NCBI GenBank assembly: GCA_028641055.1
Contig: CM054059.1
Span: 112,852,263 to 112,916,262 of the forward strand
DNA length: 64,000 nucleotides
DNA from: Alopecurus myosuroides
Taxonomy: Eukaryota; Streptophyta; Magnoliopsida; Poales; Poaceae
Direction: 5' to 3'
Below the pieces are notes generated by a model that saw nothing but the letters and a program-made list of their open reading frames with translations, was not told the DNA's origin and ran no database searches. Of the stretch, positions 41,792 through 53,947 are shown one piece after another (the first letter of the stretch is position 1; each line of letters begins with the position of its first letter). A program made the translations under genes and the position numbers.

Positions 41792-44700
41792 ATGGAGAAT
41801 CTCGTTGTCGGCGAGATCTACATCGACCGCGAAGGAGAGAAGATGGTGGACGATTCCGGCTGGGGGCCAGAGTCGGATCACCTCGAATCCGGATCTACTG
41901 TGACGATCGGCCAGATCAACATCTTCATCAGTATGGTACGTACGTCTGATTTGAAAGGACAATATCATGTGCATACTACAGGAACTCCTAGCAGGGACAA
42001 AGAAACATTAAAGCAAGCGGTAAACTCGGTTTCCTCGGCCGCTCCGGGATACCTGAGATGGGCGGAACAAGAGGTAACGTGGAGCAGAAGAGATCACCCG
42101 GAAAGAATAGAGCGCCCAGGAGTCTTGGCATTGGTAGTTGCACCGTAGATCAATGGTTACGAGTTGAAAAGAGTCCTAATGGACGGTGGAAGTAGCATTA
42201 ATATCTTATATTGGGAAACCTTCTTACGCATGAGTCTCAAAGAGTCCCAGCTACAGAAAAGTTCAACAGTTTTTCATGGGATTGTGCCGGGTCACTCAGC
42301 GTGCCCCGAGGGAAAGATCACATTGGAGGTTGCTTTCGGAGAATCAACAGATAATTATCGAGTTGAGTGGCTCACGTTCGAGGTGGTCAAATTGCGCAGT
42401 CCTTATCACGCGCTGTTCGGAAGACCGGCTTATGCTAAATTCATGGCTAGGCCGTGTTATGTGTATTTGCAGCTAAAGATTCCGGGTCCTAAGCAGACCA
42501 TCACCATCCATGGAAGCCGGGATATAGCGGCCGAGTGCGACGAAGGAGATTCAGTGATGGCCGAACAAGCTTGCAGAAAAGAGGAACTCAAGTACTACCG
42601 GTCCCAAGTAGATCCGGATGATAGAACAACACTTAAAAGACCGAATACCGAGGACGAAAGAGAAAAATTCAAGGCAGCACAGGACACCAAGAAGATAGAT
42701 TTTGTTGAAGGAGATTCCACTAAGCAATTCACTATAGGGTCTAACTTGGGAAGAGAGCAGGAGAAGGCACTTGTGGAGTTTATTCATTCAAATGCGGACG
42801 TATTCGCCTGGACACCTAGCGACATGCCGGGTATCCCTACAGAATTGGCAGAGCACAGTTTGCACGTAGATCCCAAGTCCAGGCCTGTGAAGCAGGGCTT
42901 GAGGAAGATGAATGAGGAAAGAAGGAAAGCTATAGGTGAAGAAATTGCTCGGTTACTGACAGCCGGCTTCATCATGGAAGTATTTCACCCGGATTGGTTA
43001 GCAAATCCGGTTCTAGTGATGAAGAAGACCAACGAGTGGAGGATGTGCATCGACTTCACGAGCCTCAACAAGCATTGCCCAAAGGATCCGTTCGCACTAC
43101 CAAGGATAGACCAGATTGTAGACGCAGTAGCCGAGAGTGACCTGCTATGCTTTCTGGACGCATATTCCGGGTACCATCAAATTAAGCTCAAGAGGGAGGA
43201 TTGGGAGAAAACATCATTCATAACCCCTTTTGGGGCCTTTTGTTACAAAACCATGACGTTTGGATTGAAGAACGCTGGCGCAACTTATCAACGGTGTATT
43301 CAGAAATGCTTCGAGGACCAAATTGGACGCAATGTCCATGCTTACGTGGATGATGTGGTTGTCAAGACCAGGAAGGCAGAAACATTTATCGATGATCTAA
43401 AGGAAACGTTCAAGAATTTAAGAAGGTACCAGATGAACCTTAACCCGACAAAGTGCGTGTTTGGAGTTCCAGCCGGGAAATTACTCGGCTTTATCGTCTC
43501 CGAGAGAGGAATTGAAGCAAACCCGGATAAAATCAAAGCTATCCAAAATCTGAAAAAGCCAGAAAATTTGAAGCACGTTCAAAAACTCACGGGCTGCGTA
43601 GCAGCCTTGAGCCGATTCATATCCAGACTTGGAGAAAAGGCAATACCATTATACCGGCTCTTGAGGAAGTCCGACAAATTCGTATGGGATGAGGAGGCGG
43701 ATGAGGCGTTCGAGGCACTAAAAAAGCAGTTATCTGAAGCACCAGTACTAGCGGCCCCGGGTCCTAAAGAGCCTATGTTGCTATACGTGGCAGCAGGCCC
43801 CCGAGCCGTCAGTGCAGTAGTGGTTGTGGAGCGTAAAGAGGATGGGAAAGGTTATCCAGTCCAGAGGCCGGTTTATTATGTCAGTGAAGTATTATCAGAG
43901 GCAAAGCAGCGTTATCCGCATTGGCAAAAGCTGGTTTTCGGGGTCTTCATGGCCAGCCGGAAACTGAAGCCGTACTTTCAGGAACACCCTATAACAGTAG
44001 TTAGCTCAATACCAATGTCGGATATCATCAGAAACTCGGATGCAACCGGAAGAATAGCCAAATGGGCGATAGAGATGGGGGATTATCACATCAGCTACGA
44101 GCCCAGGTCAGCAATCAAATCTCAGGCTTTGATCGATTTTGTTAATGATTGGACACACACAGGCATGGCCACCATAGTTCCAAATTCCGAGTCATGGATC
44201 ATGCACTTCGATGGGTCAAAGCAATACGAGGGGTCAGGAGCTGGACTGGTGCTAACATCACCCAAAGGAGACAAATTGAGTTATGTACTACAGATTCACT
44301 TTGACTGTTCCAACAACGTGGCCGAGTATGAGGCCCTATTGCACGGCTTAAGGGTAGCCAAGGAGATGAATATTAAGAGGATACGATGCTTTGGAGATTC
44401 GGACCTGGTGGTACAGCAGGTATCAGGAACTTGGGATAGAAAGGACGCGACTATGGAAGCATACCGCAGGGAGGTTGATAGGGTTGCAGGATGTTTTTCC
44501 GGGTATGAGGTAGAGCATATAGACAGGAGAAAGAACGAGGCAGCAGACGCCCTCGCTAGACTCGGCTCGCGCAGAGAGCCGGTTCCACCTAACGTTTTCC
44601 TGGACGAATTATGGCGACCATCAGTTAAAACCGAGTCTGAGGAGGAACTGGCAAGTAAAAACCCGGATATGGAACTCGTGGCCACTATACGCGTTATTCC

Positions 44701-45985
44701 CGAATGGACAGAACCGTTTTTGGCCTACCTATCACGAGGCGAGTTACCACAACAGGAGGTGTTAGCAAGGCAAATTTTGCGGCGAGTGAAGGGGTATTCT
44801 ATCATCAATGGGGAGTTATACAAGAGAAGTGCCACGGGAGTCTTTTTGCGCTGCGTAGCACCAGAAGAAGGCCGACAGATTCTCAGGGAAATCCATGAAG
44901 GTGATTGCGGGCATCATGCGTCTACAAGATCCCTTGTGGCCAAAGCTTATCGACATGGATTTTTCTGGCTCACGGCTCTAGCAGATGCGGAACGATTAGT
45001 AGCAAGGTGTGACGGATGTCAAAGGTACGCTCGCCAAACCCACGTGCCGGCTATGGAATTACGGACCATCCCGTTAACTTGGCCGTTCGCTGTCTGGGGT
45101 TTGGACATGGTTGGCCCCTTTCATATGTCACCTTGCAAAAAGACACACCTTTTAGTGGCTATTGATAAGTTTACCAAGTGGGTAGAGGTCATGCCAGTTA
45201 CCAACTGTGAAGCAGCTACAGCAGTCAAGTTCCTGAAAAGAATAATCTACCGGTTCGGGTATCCTCACAGCATAATTACCGACAACAGAACCAACATGTC
45301 CCTTGGTGAGATGGAAAAGTTCTGTGGAAACAATGGAATCCGGCTTGATGTAGCATCAGTGGCTCATCCACAGGCCAATGGACAAGTGGAGAGGGCAAAT
45401 CAAGAATTGCTTCGCGGACTAAAACCACGACTGCGAGTTCCCTGTGTTAGGGCTGCTGGTGCGTGGGTCGAAGAGCTTCCTGCCGTGGTTTGGGGTATCA
45501 ATACTACACCTAACAGATCAACTCAGATGACGCCCTTCTTCATGGTCTATGGCGCGGAGGCAGTGCTACCGAGTGATATTATTCATGATTCACCACGAGT
45601 ATCAGCATACGTCGAAGTGGAGAACGAAAAGACCCGGCAAGACGCCGTGGATATGTTAGAAGAACAAAGGGAACAAGCTCTGGAAAGATCAGCCATATAT
45701 CAGCAGGATTTACGGAGATATCATAGCCGGCGCGTGAAAACCCGGGTCTTCCAGGAAGGAGACCTGGTTCTGCGCCTGGTACAGTCGAACGAAGGAAAGC
45801 ACAAGTTATCACCACCATGGGAAGGACCGTTTATCGTAAGCCGGAATTTGCATAATGGGTCATATTACTTGATAGATGCAAGGGAAGAGTCGACCACAGT
45901 TAATGACACCGCTCATACCACTTCATCTATGCAAGAAAGAGACAGACCATGGAACGTGGCTCAGCTACGTCCATATTATACTTAG
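41792..45985 (+). CDS. A2 pol: protease, RT, RNase H, archaeal-type RNase H, integrase
   Basis: Frame from 41792 with one TAG at 42146-42148, then unbroken from 42164 for 1273 codons. The 41792-42148 part is a short leader joined to the linker before protease (GQYHVHTTG...LALVVAP). Protease: VLMDGGSSINILY at about 42173-42211. RT: VFHPDWLANPVLVMKK, CIDFTSLNKHCPKD, FLDAYSGYHQIKL, catalytic YVDD at 43343-43354. RNase H: RPVYYVSEVLSEAKQRYPHW to FQEHPITVVS. Second RNase H: MHFDGSKQYEGSGAG (about 44200), VAEYEALLHG, FGDSDLVVQQ, NEAADALARLG, with its acidic residues. Integrase: GHHAST...CDGC zinc finger (44905-45020), WGLDMVGPF, IITDNRTNM, GQVERAN, then SPPWEGPFIVSR. A3 has Gln (CAG) where A2 has the TAG, so the stop is probably a recent mutation. 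The gag body is missing, so packaging would need gag from another copy. Confidence 0.9.
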
Positions 45986-47091
45986 CAAAAATTATGTTGG
46001 CATGTGGAATTGAACGATGTAACAGGCAGCAGGTTTTCATACGCACTCTTTTCCTATCCAGGGTACCCTTGGGGAATGGACGGGTTTTTAATGAGGCGGC
46101 CTGCTGGCCTAATTTTTTCATATCAAGTAAAGAGGTGATTATCAAGAAAAGAGGTGATTATTATCATGTTCTGTACTTTCAGTATGATGCATATATTTAG
46201 GTCTTGGGGGCTGGCTGCTTGAATAGCACAGTTGCAAACTCAAAGACCCGGCCATGATGCCTATGAGTTATAAGGGCCGATTACTTGCAAACGAGTACGG
46301 CTACAATCTTATAACCGGACGAAGTAGCCAAATTTTCTTGACTATTCTTACTTAAGCTCGATGTGACTCGCAATAAAGTGGCATGATTTGTTCGCTTACG
46401 ATTACAGTCAGCCATGACGCCCAGTGGGACTTGCCTGACTCTGTCTTCGTATAGATGTAACAACATGGTATCCACGCGAAAGCCGGCTTACAGTACAAGA
46501 TAGTCAAAAGGGTCATCTAAACCACAAGTTATGCAGAGTACAAGGCTAATAACCGGAAACTCAACGATTATTAAGCATAACTTCAGATCCTGTGTGAAAC
46601 AACTCGGTTTTTGTGGACTTAGCAGCAAGCAATTTGTTCTCCTTGAAAGATCACGTATCCTAGACTTGGAAATCCGGGTCCTGGAAACTCGGGATCTTAA
46701 GAGAGGAAAAAATTGCTTAGTTGTTAAGGTTCAAAAAATCCAAACATCCGAGTCTTGGGGACTTGGGGACTTAGAAGCAATCCCACTTGTCAACACCCAT
46801 GAAGCCCGGAAACCGAGTCTCACAAAAGGAACAATACAGAAAGTCGGATATCGAGAATAAAGAAAGTTGGATATCGAGAATAAAGAAAGTCGGATATCAA
46901 GATCACATGGGTTCAAAAGTAGATAAACATAAAAGCCAGAAGAGGCACAAGGTGTATCAGGAACTTAGAATGCATTACAAAATTTCGATAAAGAGTATCA
47001 AAGGTGCACAGGCGCACCATTCAAAAATAATTGTTTAAACGGCACATCAGGCCGACTGACGCATAAGAAGTGGCAGGTATTACTCGGCATT
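45986..47091. other. Noncoding block between pol and antisense gene of A2
   Basis: Conserved with A1 (reverse of 11753-12802) and A3. Contains the tandem CTTGGGGACTTGGGGACTTA at about 46755-46774 and a triplicated short segment AAAGTCGGATATC/AAAGTTGGATATC around 46838-46902. No ORF of note. Confidence 0.7.
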
Positions 47092-50000
47092 CTAAGCCGC
47101 GGCTTCCATCTTCGCCTTGCCTTTGCCATCACTTGTGGTAGCAGCAGCACCCGGGTCAGCAGTAATGCCGGCTCGCGCGGGTGGAGGAACGATGGGTGTA
47201 GAGGTAGCGGGCGCAGAGTCGGCTTCAGCCTTCTTCTTTGCATCTTCCTCCCTAATCTTGGCAGCTTCTTCCCTCCATCGGGCAAGCATATCGTATGGCT
47301 TGGGGCGATCTGCCTTAATAACCTTGTCACTAGCATCATATGCAGGAAGAATAGAATCAATCTCCAAACTGTCGGCGATCACACTGGCCGGGTGACGAAC
47401 TTCTTTCTGAATGGCTTTGAAATTCTTTGGTGAGAACTTGGACCCGTCTTGATTGAATTCTGGAAACCCGCTCATCAGCTTGGCCGGCTCTAGCTTAGGG
47501 AAATAAGCTTTAGCCAGCGCAAGACCCCGGGTTACTCCAAACTGACAGGATGAGCGCTTCCAATGCCAAATCCACTCAGGAATGGTGGAGCAGACTTCCA
47601 GCAACTTTTTCATGTTACCAGGTCCAACACCCGGTAGTCGTAGTTCATCGAGAATCCATCCAACGCTGGCACTGAGCTGCCGGACAGTATCTTTAATGAG
47701 CTTCAGCTTGGCAGTATCATCCTCTTCCGGGATCGAATCATCCGGACCTGCTGAAAGTAAGAAAAGTAATGAACAAGGAGATCCGGCTATTTATCCAAAG
47801 GAAAATCCGGGTCTTAATTGCTAAAGTTCAAAGATCATACCAGTTGCTGCGCAGTAGGTATCGGCAATCTGCACAGAAAGTGTTGTTAGCCTGTCCTCAG
47901 CCAAGTGAGCCCTTTTCCTATACTTCCTTGTGATTTTTCCACTCCTACGAGCTTCAGCTTCAGCTGCTTCGTGAAGAGCTGTCTCCTTCACAATGCGTTT
48001 GGCAGCCTTCGCCAGCTTCTTCTCAGATTACGCAACGAAATCCTAGGTGGAAACACAAGGAAGGTTCAGTCGGATCTATTACGAAGTTCCAAGCAAATTA
48101 AACCAGTAATTCACTTGGAACTTGGGGACTATACAAGGATACAAGTGGTGTCACTCGGACTTACCTTGTGCTTTGTTATCAAAGCATCTAGAATATTCTC
48201 TTCATCGGCCTTTAAGGTATAGAGGGCATCAAGCATTTGGGTGAACGTCATATACTCTGGGCGAACTCTAGAAGAGCCAGCAGATTGGTCTTCCGGCTGG
48301 GGAACTTTCCCGGTTCTTGGGGTCGAAACCCGGACCGTCTGAGTATCCGGGTTAGGAGAGCCCGTCTTCGTCTCCAAGATCTCAATTTCTTCGTCCACTT
48401 CTTCGGAGGATTTTGGAGACACGTTTTCCTGTTGAGCCGGGTCATTGAAGGGGTCTTGTTCTTGGCCGTCTTCAGTCTCATCGTCAACTACAGCATCCGT
48501 TTTAATAGTCGGCCCCTCCACCCCCTGCTTTTCTGCTTCTGTGATTTCCGGGTCACTAGTGGTAGCTTGGGCGCTGATAGGAAGGAGGAAAAAAGTGGTT
48601 AGCGATATAGGTTGGTAGTTATTAGGTGCAAAAGGATATCGAGCGATGGAGACTTACCCGGTGTTCACAGCGTAATCCGGCGGGAGTTCGCCGCTGGAGG
48701 CGGACGAGGTCGCCAAAGGCACCGATAGCGGCACCCGGAATTGCCCAGCGAGTGGGTGGCTAGGAGATGGGTGGCGCTGAGGAGATTTGGAGGGCTGAGG
48801 TGGAGGAGTGCTGGCCCGGTGAGCAGGTGAAGTGGAGATACCCGGGTTAAGGGGATCCTCGCCCGGGGAACTCCGGGTCACCCTGCGCTTAGCCGGGAGA
48901 GGATCCTTCAAGAATGATGAGTGTGACAGTTGTTGATTAAGTTTACGCATGGTATCGAAGGAGTAAGGCTCAGAAGACATAAAGGAAAAAGGAACCTTTG
49001 CAACCACTCCTCTGGCCTTCCTCTTGGCCCTGACTGTGACCTCCTGATCGGATTCAGTGGCCTCCGGGTCTTCCTCTTCCTTTTCTTCTTCGTCTTCCCT
49101 CCCTGAAAATCGAGTATGTATCCATGGGAAAAAGGTAAATGGTAGGAAAATAATGCAAGTAAAAGATAACATGAGAGTCGGATAAGTACCCTCATCATCA
49201 TCAACCGGCTCGTCTTCTTCTTCCGGGTCTCTGGAGGGGGGGAGCTTTCAACTCTCCAGAAGGGATCATCAGCCTAAAGTCAGAAAGATGAAAGTAAGAA
49301 TTGGAAGTTGCATCAGGTCAAAGTGTGGAAAAAGGTTATGAGAATTGGATCTTACCGCTGGAGCCGGGTTTTCCCGAGTGAATGGAGGTAACCCGGTAAT
49401 GTTCTTTATCACCTCCAATTTTTCCGTCAAGAAACTCTTGATGGTTTTTTTGGTACCACCAGTTGCAAAGTTCCTGGTGGAGTATCGGAGCGCGTCTGTG
49501 GTGTGCCCCGAATACTCGCACATCAACTTGGTACGGGTAGAGTTGGGCTGGATCCGGAAATCGACCCACGTCTTCACCAAGTTGAGCCCAAGAAGGCCTT
49601 GGGCCGAGAGAACAGCTAGCCTAGCTAGCAAAGGCTAGATGGCCTCCCTGTCCGACTCAGGGGCAAAAGCATTGAAAGACTCGGAGATATCTAGGAGACC
49701 CTCCGAGTAACCCGGCAATCTTCTCTCGCCGGGTAGGGAGGTGTCTCGGCAGTAGAAAAAGGAGAGTTGCCAATGCTTAACGTGAGAGTTTAAGTTAAGG
49801 GTCGGCATAGGGGAATTCTTGCGGCGCTGGATGGGAACCCCGCCGCAAGTCAAGAGTGCACCGTCACCGCTTTCGCGGCACGGTTTGCATTGGAAAAGTT
49901 CTAGGAAAAGAGTCAAATTTGGCGGAATGCATAAATAGGACTCGCAAAGGACGATAAAATGGGTTATGTTCAATATAGAGTTAGGCCCTATATCGAACAC

Positions 50001-51073
50001 CCGGAGGCCGTAATGGTTAAGGACTTCCCGAAAGAAAGAGTGACCCGGAGGACGGAATCCCCGGGTCACGTGTTCCACGAAGCAGATTACCTCGTTGTCA
50101 GCGGGTGTGGGCTGGGTCTCGTCACCCGGCGCCCTCCAGTGGATGTCCTTCTGGGAAGGGAGGACTCCCAACTCGGCCAGCCCTTCTAGCTGGGCCTTCG
50201 TAGCTGTGGATCTCCCCCAGTTGGCGGATATGGTCTGGGTTGTCTTCGCATGAGCCGGCTGCTTTCCTTGTCTCTTAGGGGCCATGGGATCAACCTGCGA
50301 AATACCAGGAAAAAAGATACAGGGGATGAGACTCGAAAATGTTGGGATACCCGAGTATCTATTTGGGGTATCAAGAAGGTGTGAGAACTAAGAACTAGCC
50401 GGGTACTGTGCACGGAGTGAAAGTTGCGAATTATCCGGGTATCAAGTACAACTATGGAAATTATTGGTCACTTACGTATTGAAATGAGTTTGGGGAAGAC
50501 GGATGGTTGCCCATGTCTCTACTGCAAGCAAAATAGCCGGAAAGGGAGGATTTTCCGGGTGTTAATGATATGCGCGGAAATTTGGATGGCATGGATCTAG
50601 ATTGGAAAACTTGCGAATGATTCTACGGGGAAATTGATGATTAATAACGATAGGAGGGTGGTGTATGATTATCCAACAGGTTATTGAAGGAGTTGGCGAG
50701 CATTTAAACCATCTAATTCGGTGTGACGGGAAACATGGTCTGCGGATTGACCAGATCCAATCTAGATTAAATCGAAAAGATCACGGGGCTAGATTGACGA
50801 ATACTTACTGGAAGAAATTGGGATGTGGCCTGGCGGCGGCCGGTGCCGTGATCTAGATCCCCCCTTGCAGCTCTTGATGAGCGGAACGAAGGCGCGGTGG
50901 CGGAGTTTGGCGGCGGCGCGGAGCGGTTCAGGGTTGAATGTAACGGGCGGCGGCCTAGTTACGGCGGCGTGCTCGGGATTCTCGAGGTGTTGCGGGGCGC
51001 AGGGAGTGAGGGAGCCGATGAGAGATTGGAGTGATGTGTGGAAGTCCAAGTTACCCTCTGGGCCCTATTTATA
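47092..51073 (-). pseudogene. Antisense spliced gene of A2 (Transposase_28-like), one stop and one small deletion
   Basis: Minus-strand exons by GT-AG signals and comparison with A1: leader with TATA box (51073-51065) to about 50809; 50521-50476 (46 nt, start codon, MGNHPSSPNSFQY); 50294-49356 (939 nt, as in A1); 49273-49190 (84 nt); 49102-48658 (445 nt, as in A1); 48573-48175; 48042-47841 (202 nt, as in A1); 47747-47092. The 939-nt exon has the conserved IHWRAPGDETQPTP ... VKTWVDFRIQPN domain but a TAG at 49637-49635, where A1 and A3 have a sense codon. The 84-nt exon is one base shorter than in A1 and A3, shifting the frame. The last exon ends DGKGKAKMEAAA. NLS-like VRAKRKARG and AKRRVTR lie in the 445-nt exon; the 202-nt exon is coiled-coil-like. 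Role unknown. Confidence 0.77.
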
Positions 51074-51446
51074 AGGTGTGGGCGGATACACCTATCCCAA
51101 CGGGCGGAATCCGGAAGATTTGGGGTAATGGCTATCCGCGCGGATTTTACGAGATATGCTTCACATGTCGAGCAAGATATCCGGACGAAAAAGAGAAGGG
51201 GATCCTCTCCGCGGTATCGGGATCAATTATCGAGTAAAGTATAGAGTTTTGGCATTTTTATCAAGGCTTAGACCCGTAAAGTTAAGCAAAGCGTCTGGAG
51301 AAAAGCCGGGTTACTATATGGCCACCATGGAGTTAGGCCTAGCTATATGTCAAAGCACTTTAACCCGGCCTCCGTACACTTGTGCGTTTGATATTTTTGC
51401 AGGGAATAGCCAGTGCTTCAAGGAAGGATCCATGAAGCCCAAGCTA

Positions 51447-51459
51447 TCCTGGGGACTAC
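51447..51459 (+). promoter_or_regulatory. Polypurine tract of A2
   Basis: ATCCTGGGGACTAC ends directly before the 3' LTR TGATGG. Confidence 0.85.
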
Positions 51460-51940
51460 TGATGGAGGGATAATAACCCAGTGGGCCGACTCCAAGGTGT
51501 AACCCGGCCCAAGGGACATGGCGCAGGATCCGGCTAAGGATAACGAAACTTCTGGAAGGCCCAAAGTTTGCAGGCCTCGTAACCCAGATTGTGGGTTGCG
51601 GTAAGGAAAGCTAAGGGTTTGTAAGCGGTGTCCGGGTAGGATTCATGGTGCGCCTTGGAGGGCAAGCCATGGGGGGTACGGTGCTTTATAAATCGACCCC
51701 TAGGTCTAGTTTACAGAGATCCAAGAGTTCTAGCAATCTCGCCTAATATCGAGTATCCAGTATAAAACGCAATTTGAGTTATTATCTTGAGATCGGAGAC
51801 TCGGCGACTTGATTGCCCGCTGCCAGATCAAAGTTCATCATCATGTTTTCCTCTGAGCTAAACCCTCTCCCAAACGCCTTTGTCGTCTTGCCCCAAGATC
51901 AGTTACCCCCGGTAACGTCTGCCGTGATTATCCCACGACA
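51460..51940 (+). repeat. 3' LTR of A2
   Basis: 481 bp; about seven substitutions from the 5' LTR. Followed by GGTCT. Confidence 0.95.
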
Positions 51941-51945
51941 GGTCT

Positions 51946-53237
51946 CTCGTCCTCTTCTCGGTCACTGTCCCAGTTGTCCTCGAGGACCTCCTCATCTTCC
52001 TCAGCCTGGCGATCGATGTGCTGGAAAGGCAAAAAGATGGCATGAGTAAGTTGAGTTATAAGCCTAAGGAGCTCTACCCGGCTTAGCATGCAAACACAAA
52101 GCATATTCAGCTAAGGATTTCTACCCGGCGTGGCATGCAAACACAAAGCATATAAGCCTAAGGAGTTCTACCCGGCTTAGCATGCAAACACAAAGCATAT
52201 TCAGCTAAGGATTTCTACTCGACAGGGCATGCAAACACAAAGCATATGAAGCCTACCAGAGTATCTAGGATGTCCTACTCGGTATCAGAGTGCAGAGATA
52301 AAGCACAAAAGACTGACCTGTCCGATTGGCTTGGTGCGGCTATACGGCACGAAGCCGTACTGCCAGGTGTCGGAGAGGGACGTCTGCGCGATGGATATCG
52401 CCCAGATGGCTATGTCCGCGGTGCTCAACTCGAAGGTGGTGGTCCTCGTGCAGTCCCGGGGCCCTCCCATGTAGCACATCTTGTGGGAGCGGCGCTGCAG
52501 CGGGAGCACTCGGCGCGAGATCCAGCACGCGAGGGGATCATCGCGGCGGAATCCCTCTTCCTTCAACTCGGCGAGGCGCGACTCGAGTTGAACAAGGTCT
52601 TCGATCTTGTTCTTCGGGTTATAGCCTCAGTTTTGCTGGGTTGGCCTCGCGTTCTTCCACCTAGGGAGCCCTATCCGGTCCTGGATTGGCTTCCCTTCTT
52701 CGGTGGGGACGTTCTTGACGTAGAGAAAGGAGCGCTGCCATTTGCGCACCGTCTCCAATCCCTTGACGCGCGGGTGGCTACCAGTGGAGCGCTGCAGCAT
52801 CATGGCGCTCCCCGTCATCGTCATCGCGCGAGCGCTCTCTGTGTTTCCCGGGTTGGGGATGCTCTGCTTTCGGAAGAAGAAGTAGCACGCCCAACTGTGG
52901 ATAGTTGGGTACACGCCGAGAAACGCCTCGCAGACCACCGCGTGGAAGGCGAGCATCACCATGGCGTTGGGGGGAGATGGTGCGGCTGCAACCTGAAGTT
53001 GGAGAGGAACTCCTTGAAGAAGTCGGAGACGGGGAGGCCGAATCCGCGCTTCAAGTGCGCGAGGAAGACGACGAACTCGTCCTTCTCCGGCGTGGGGACG
53101 ATATCGTTGTCCGGCTGCCTGCACCGCACGCCGGGAGGGACACGGCGGGTATTGACTAGCCATTGGCAGTCCTCCGCCGTGCCATCGGAGCGCTCCCATC
53201 CGGCGCGGGCGGCAGCGTCATCCTCTCCGCGAGCCAT
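51946..53237 (-). pseudogene. Antisense gene of B3, 5' exons
   Basis: Start codon at 53237-53235 (MARGEDDAAARAGWER). The first long exon runs to about 52318, with PTPEKDEFVVFLAHLKRGFGLP ... MVMLAFHAVVCEAFLGVYPT, a pattern of the 'putative gypsy type transposon' family. The frame breaks in a six-base homopolymer near 52970 and again near 52620-52627 (stop after RPTQQN), then follows IEDLVQLESRLAELKEEGFRRDD ... FGFVPYS-like sequence to a donor at about 52317. The next exon starts at 52022 and is split by A2 at 51946. Position, orientation and plan match family A's antisense gene, though sequence similarity is low. GC-rich upstream region 53238-53934. Confidence 0.62.
52060..52247 (+). repeat. 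47-bp tandem repeat, four units
   Basis: Units start at 52060, 52107, 52154 and 52201. Each ends GCATGCAAACACAAAGCATAT. Units 1/3 and 2/4 are the closer pairs, so a 94-bp dimer was probably duplicated. It lies in a predicted intron of B3's antisense gene. Confidence 0.9.
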
Positions 53238-53934
53238 GGAAGCAAGAAGATTGGTGGGAGATTGGAGTTTGGATTGGATGAGTTTCTCTCGGGATCTTTC
53301 CGGTGGCGCGTGGAGCGGCGGCGCAGCAAGCGGTTGCGTAGGCGGAGCGCTCGGCGGCGGCGGAGAAACGAAGAGGCAGGGGATTGAAGTGAGCAGGAAA
53401 GAGAAGAAGAGGGAATCGAGGGGGTATTTATCTCTCCCCTCGAGTTGCGGTTACCAGCGGAGTTAGCGGGATCAATCCTGCAGAGAGATCGTGCGGCGTG
53501 GGAAGTGAACCGGTTAGAAACGCACACAGCGCATATTGCGCGCATAACGGGCGCAGTTAATCCCACGTCGAGATCGTGGGCGATTTACTGCGGTTGAAGT
53601 GACATAACGTGCTGGTGGGCCCTGGTCGCAGTTACTGGCCCGTGGCCTGCCGTATCCCAGGCACTGAGGCGTCGGAGTGACAAGGGTGTGACACGTGCCC
53701 CGTCGCGACACGCAGAGGTGGATTCGCACTGTGTGGGTAGGATTGTGTTACGGAGATTTCACTAAGTCTTTTTACTCGGCATCAGAGAAGAGAAATGGTG
53801 CTACTCGGAGAAGAAGAGATTCAAGCCAAGGATAAGGGCTACTCGGAGGTGCTACTCGGCATCTTACAGTTCAAAGACAAGATTTGTTTTTAAGCTGGAA
53901 GGGCCCAGTGAACAAGTTCGCAGGACTCTACCAG
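53238..53934. other. Upstream region of B3 antisense gene
   Basis: GC-rich leader-like sequence, then promoter-proximal sequence up to the polypurine tract. It should hold the antisense promoter; minus-strand TATAAATAC (about 53432-53424, plus GGTATTTATC) fits a TATA box near 190 bp before the start codon. Confidence 0.5.
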
Positions 53935-53935
53935 C

Positions 53936-53947
53936 TTCGGGGACTAA
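53936..53947 (+). promoter_or_regulatory. Polypurine tract of B3
   Basis: TTCGGGGACTAA directly before the LTR start TGTCGG. Confidence 0.82.

Larger units (their letters stand above)
41247..51940 (+). mobile_element. Tat-type retrotransposon A2, both LTRs, intact pol, gag nearly absent
   Basis: 10,694 bp with LTRs 41247-41727 and 51460-51940, equal in length (481 bp) and differing at about seven positions. Target-site duplication GGTCT (41242-41246 and 51941-51945). Contents: primer-binding site, a short leader instead of gag, one pol frame to 45985, noncoding block, minus-strand antisense gene (50521 to 47092 plus leader), polypurine tract. Inserted in an exon of B3's antisense gene. About 1.5 percent LTR divergence makes it younger than B3, as the nesting requires. 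Confidence 0.95.

Noticed and set aside
42146..42148. TAG in A2 pol as programmed readthrough between gag and pol
   Set aside because: A3 has CAG at the same codon, and similar TAGs in B3 fall at unrelated points, so ordinary mutation explains it better.
52246..53466. 406-codon open frame on the plus strand
   Set aside because: It is the complement of the B3 antisense gene's GC-rich exon. Composition is low in complexity and has no family resemblance; the minus strand shows the recognisable domain.
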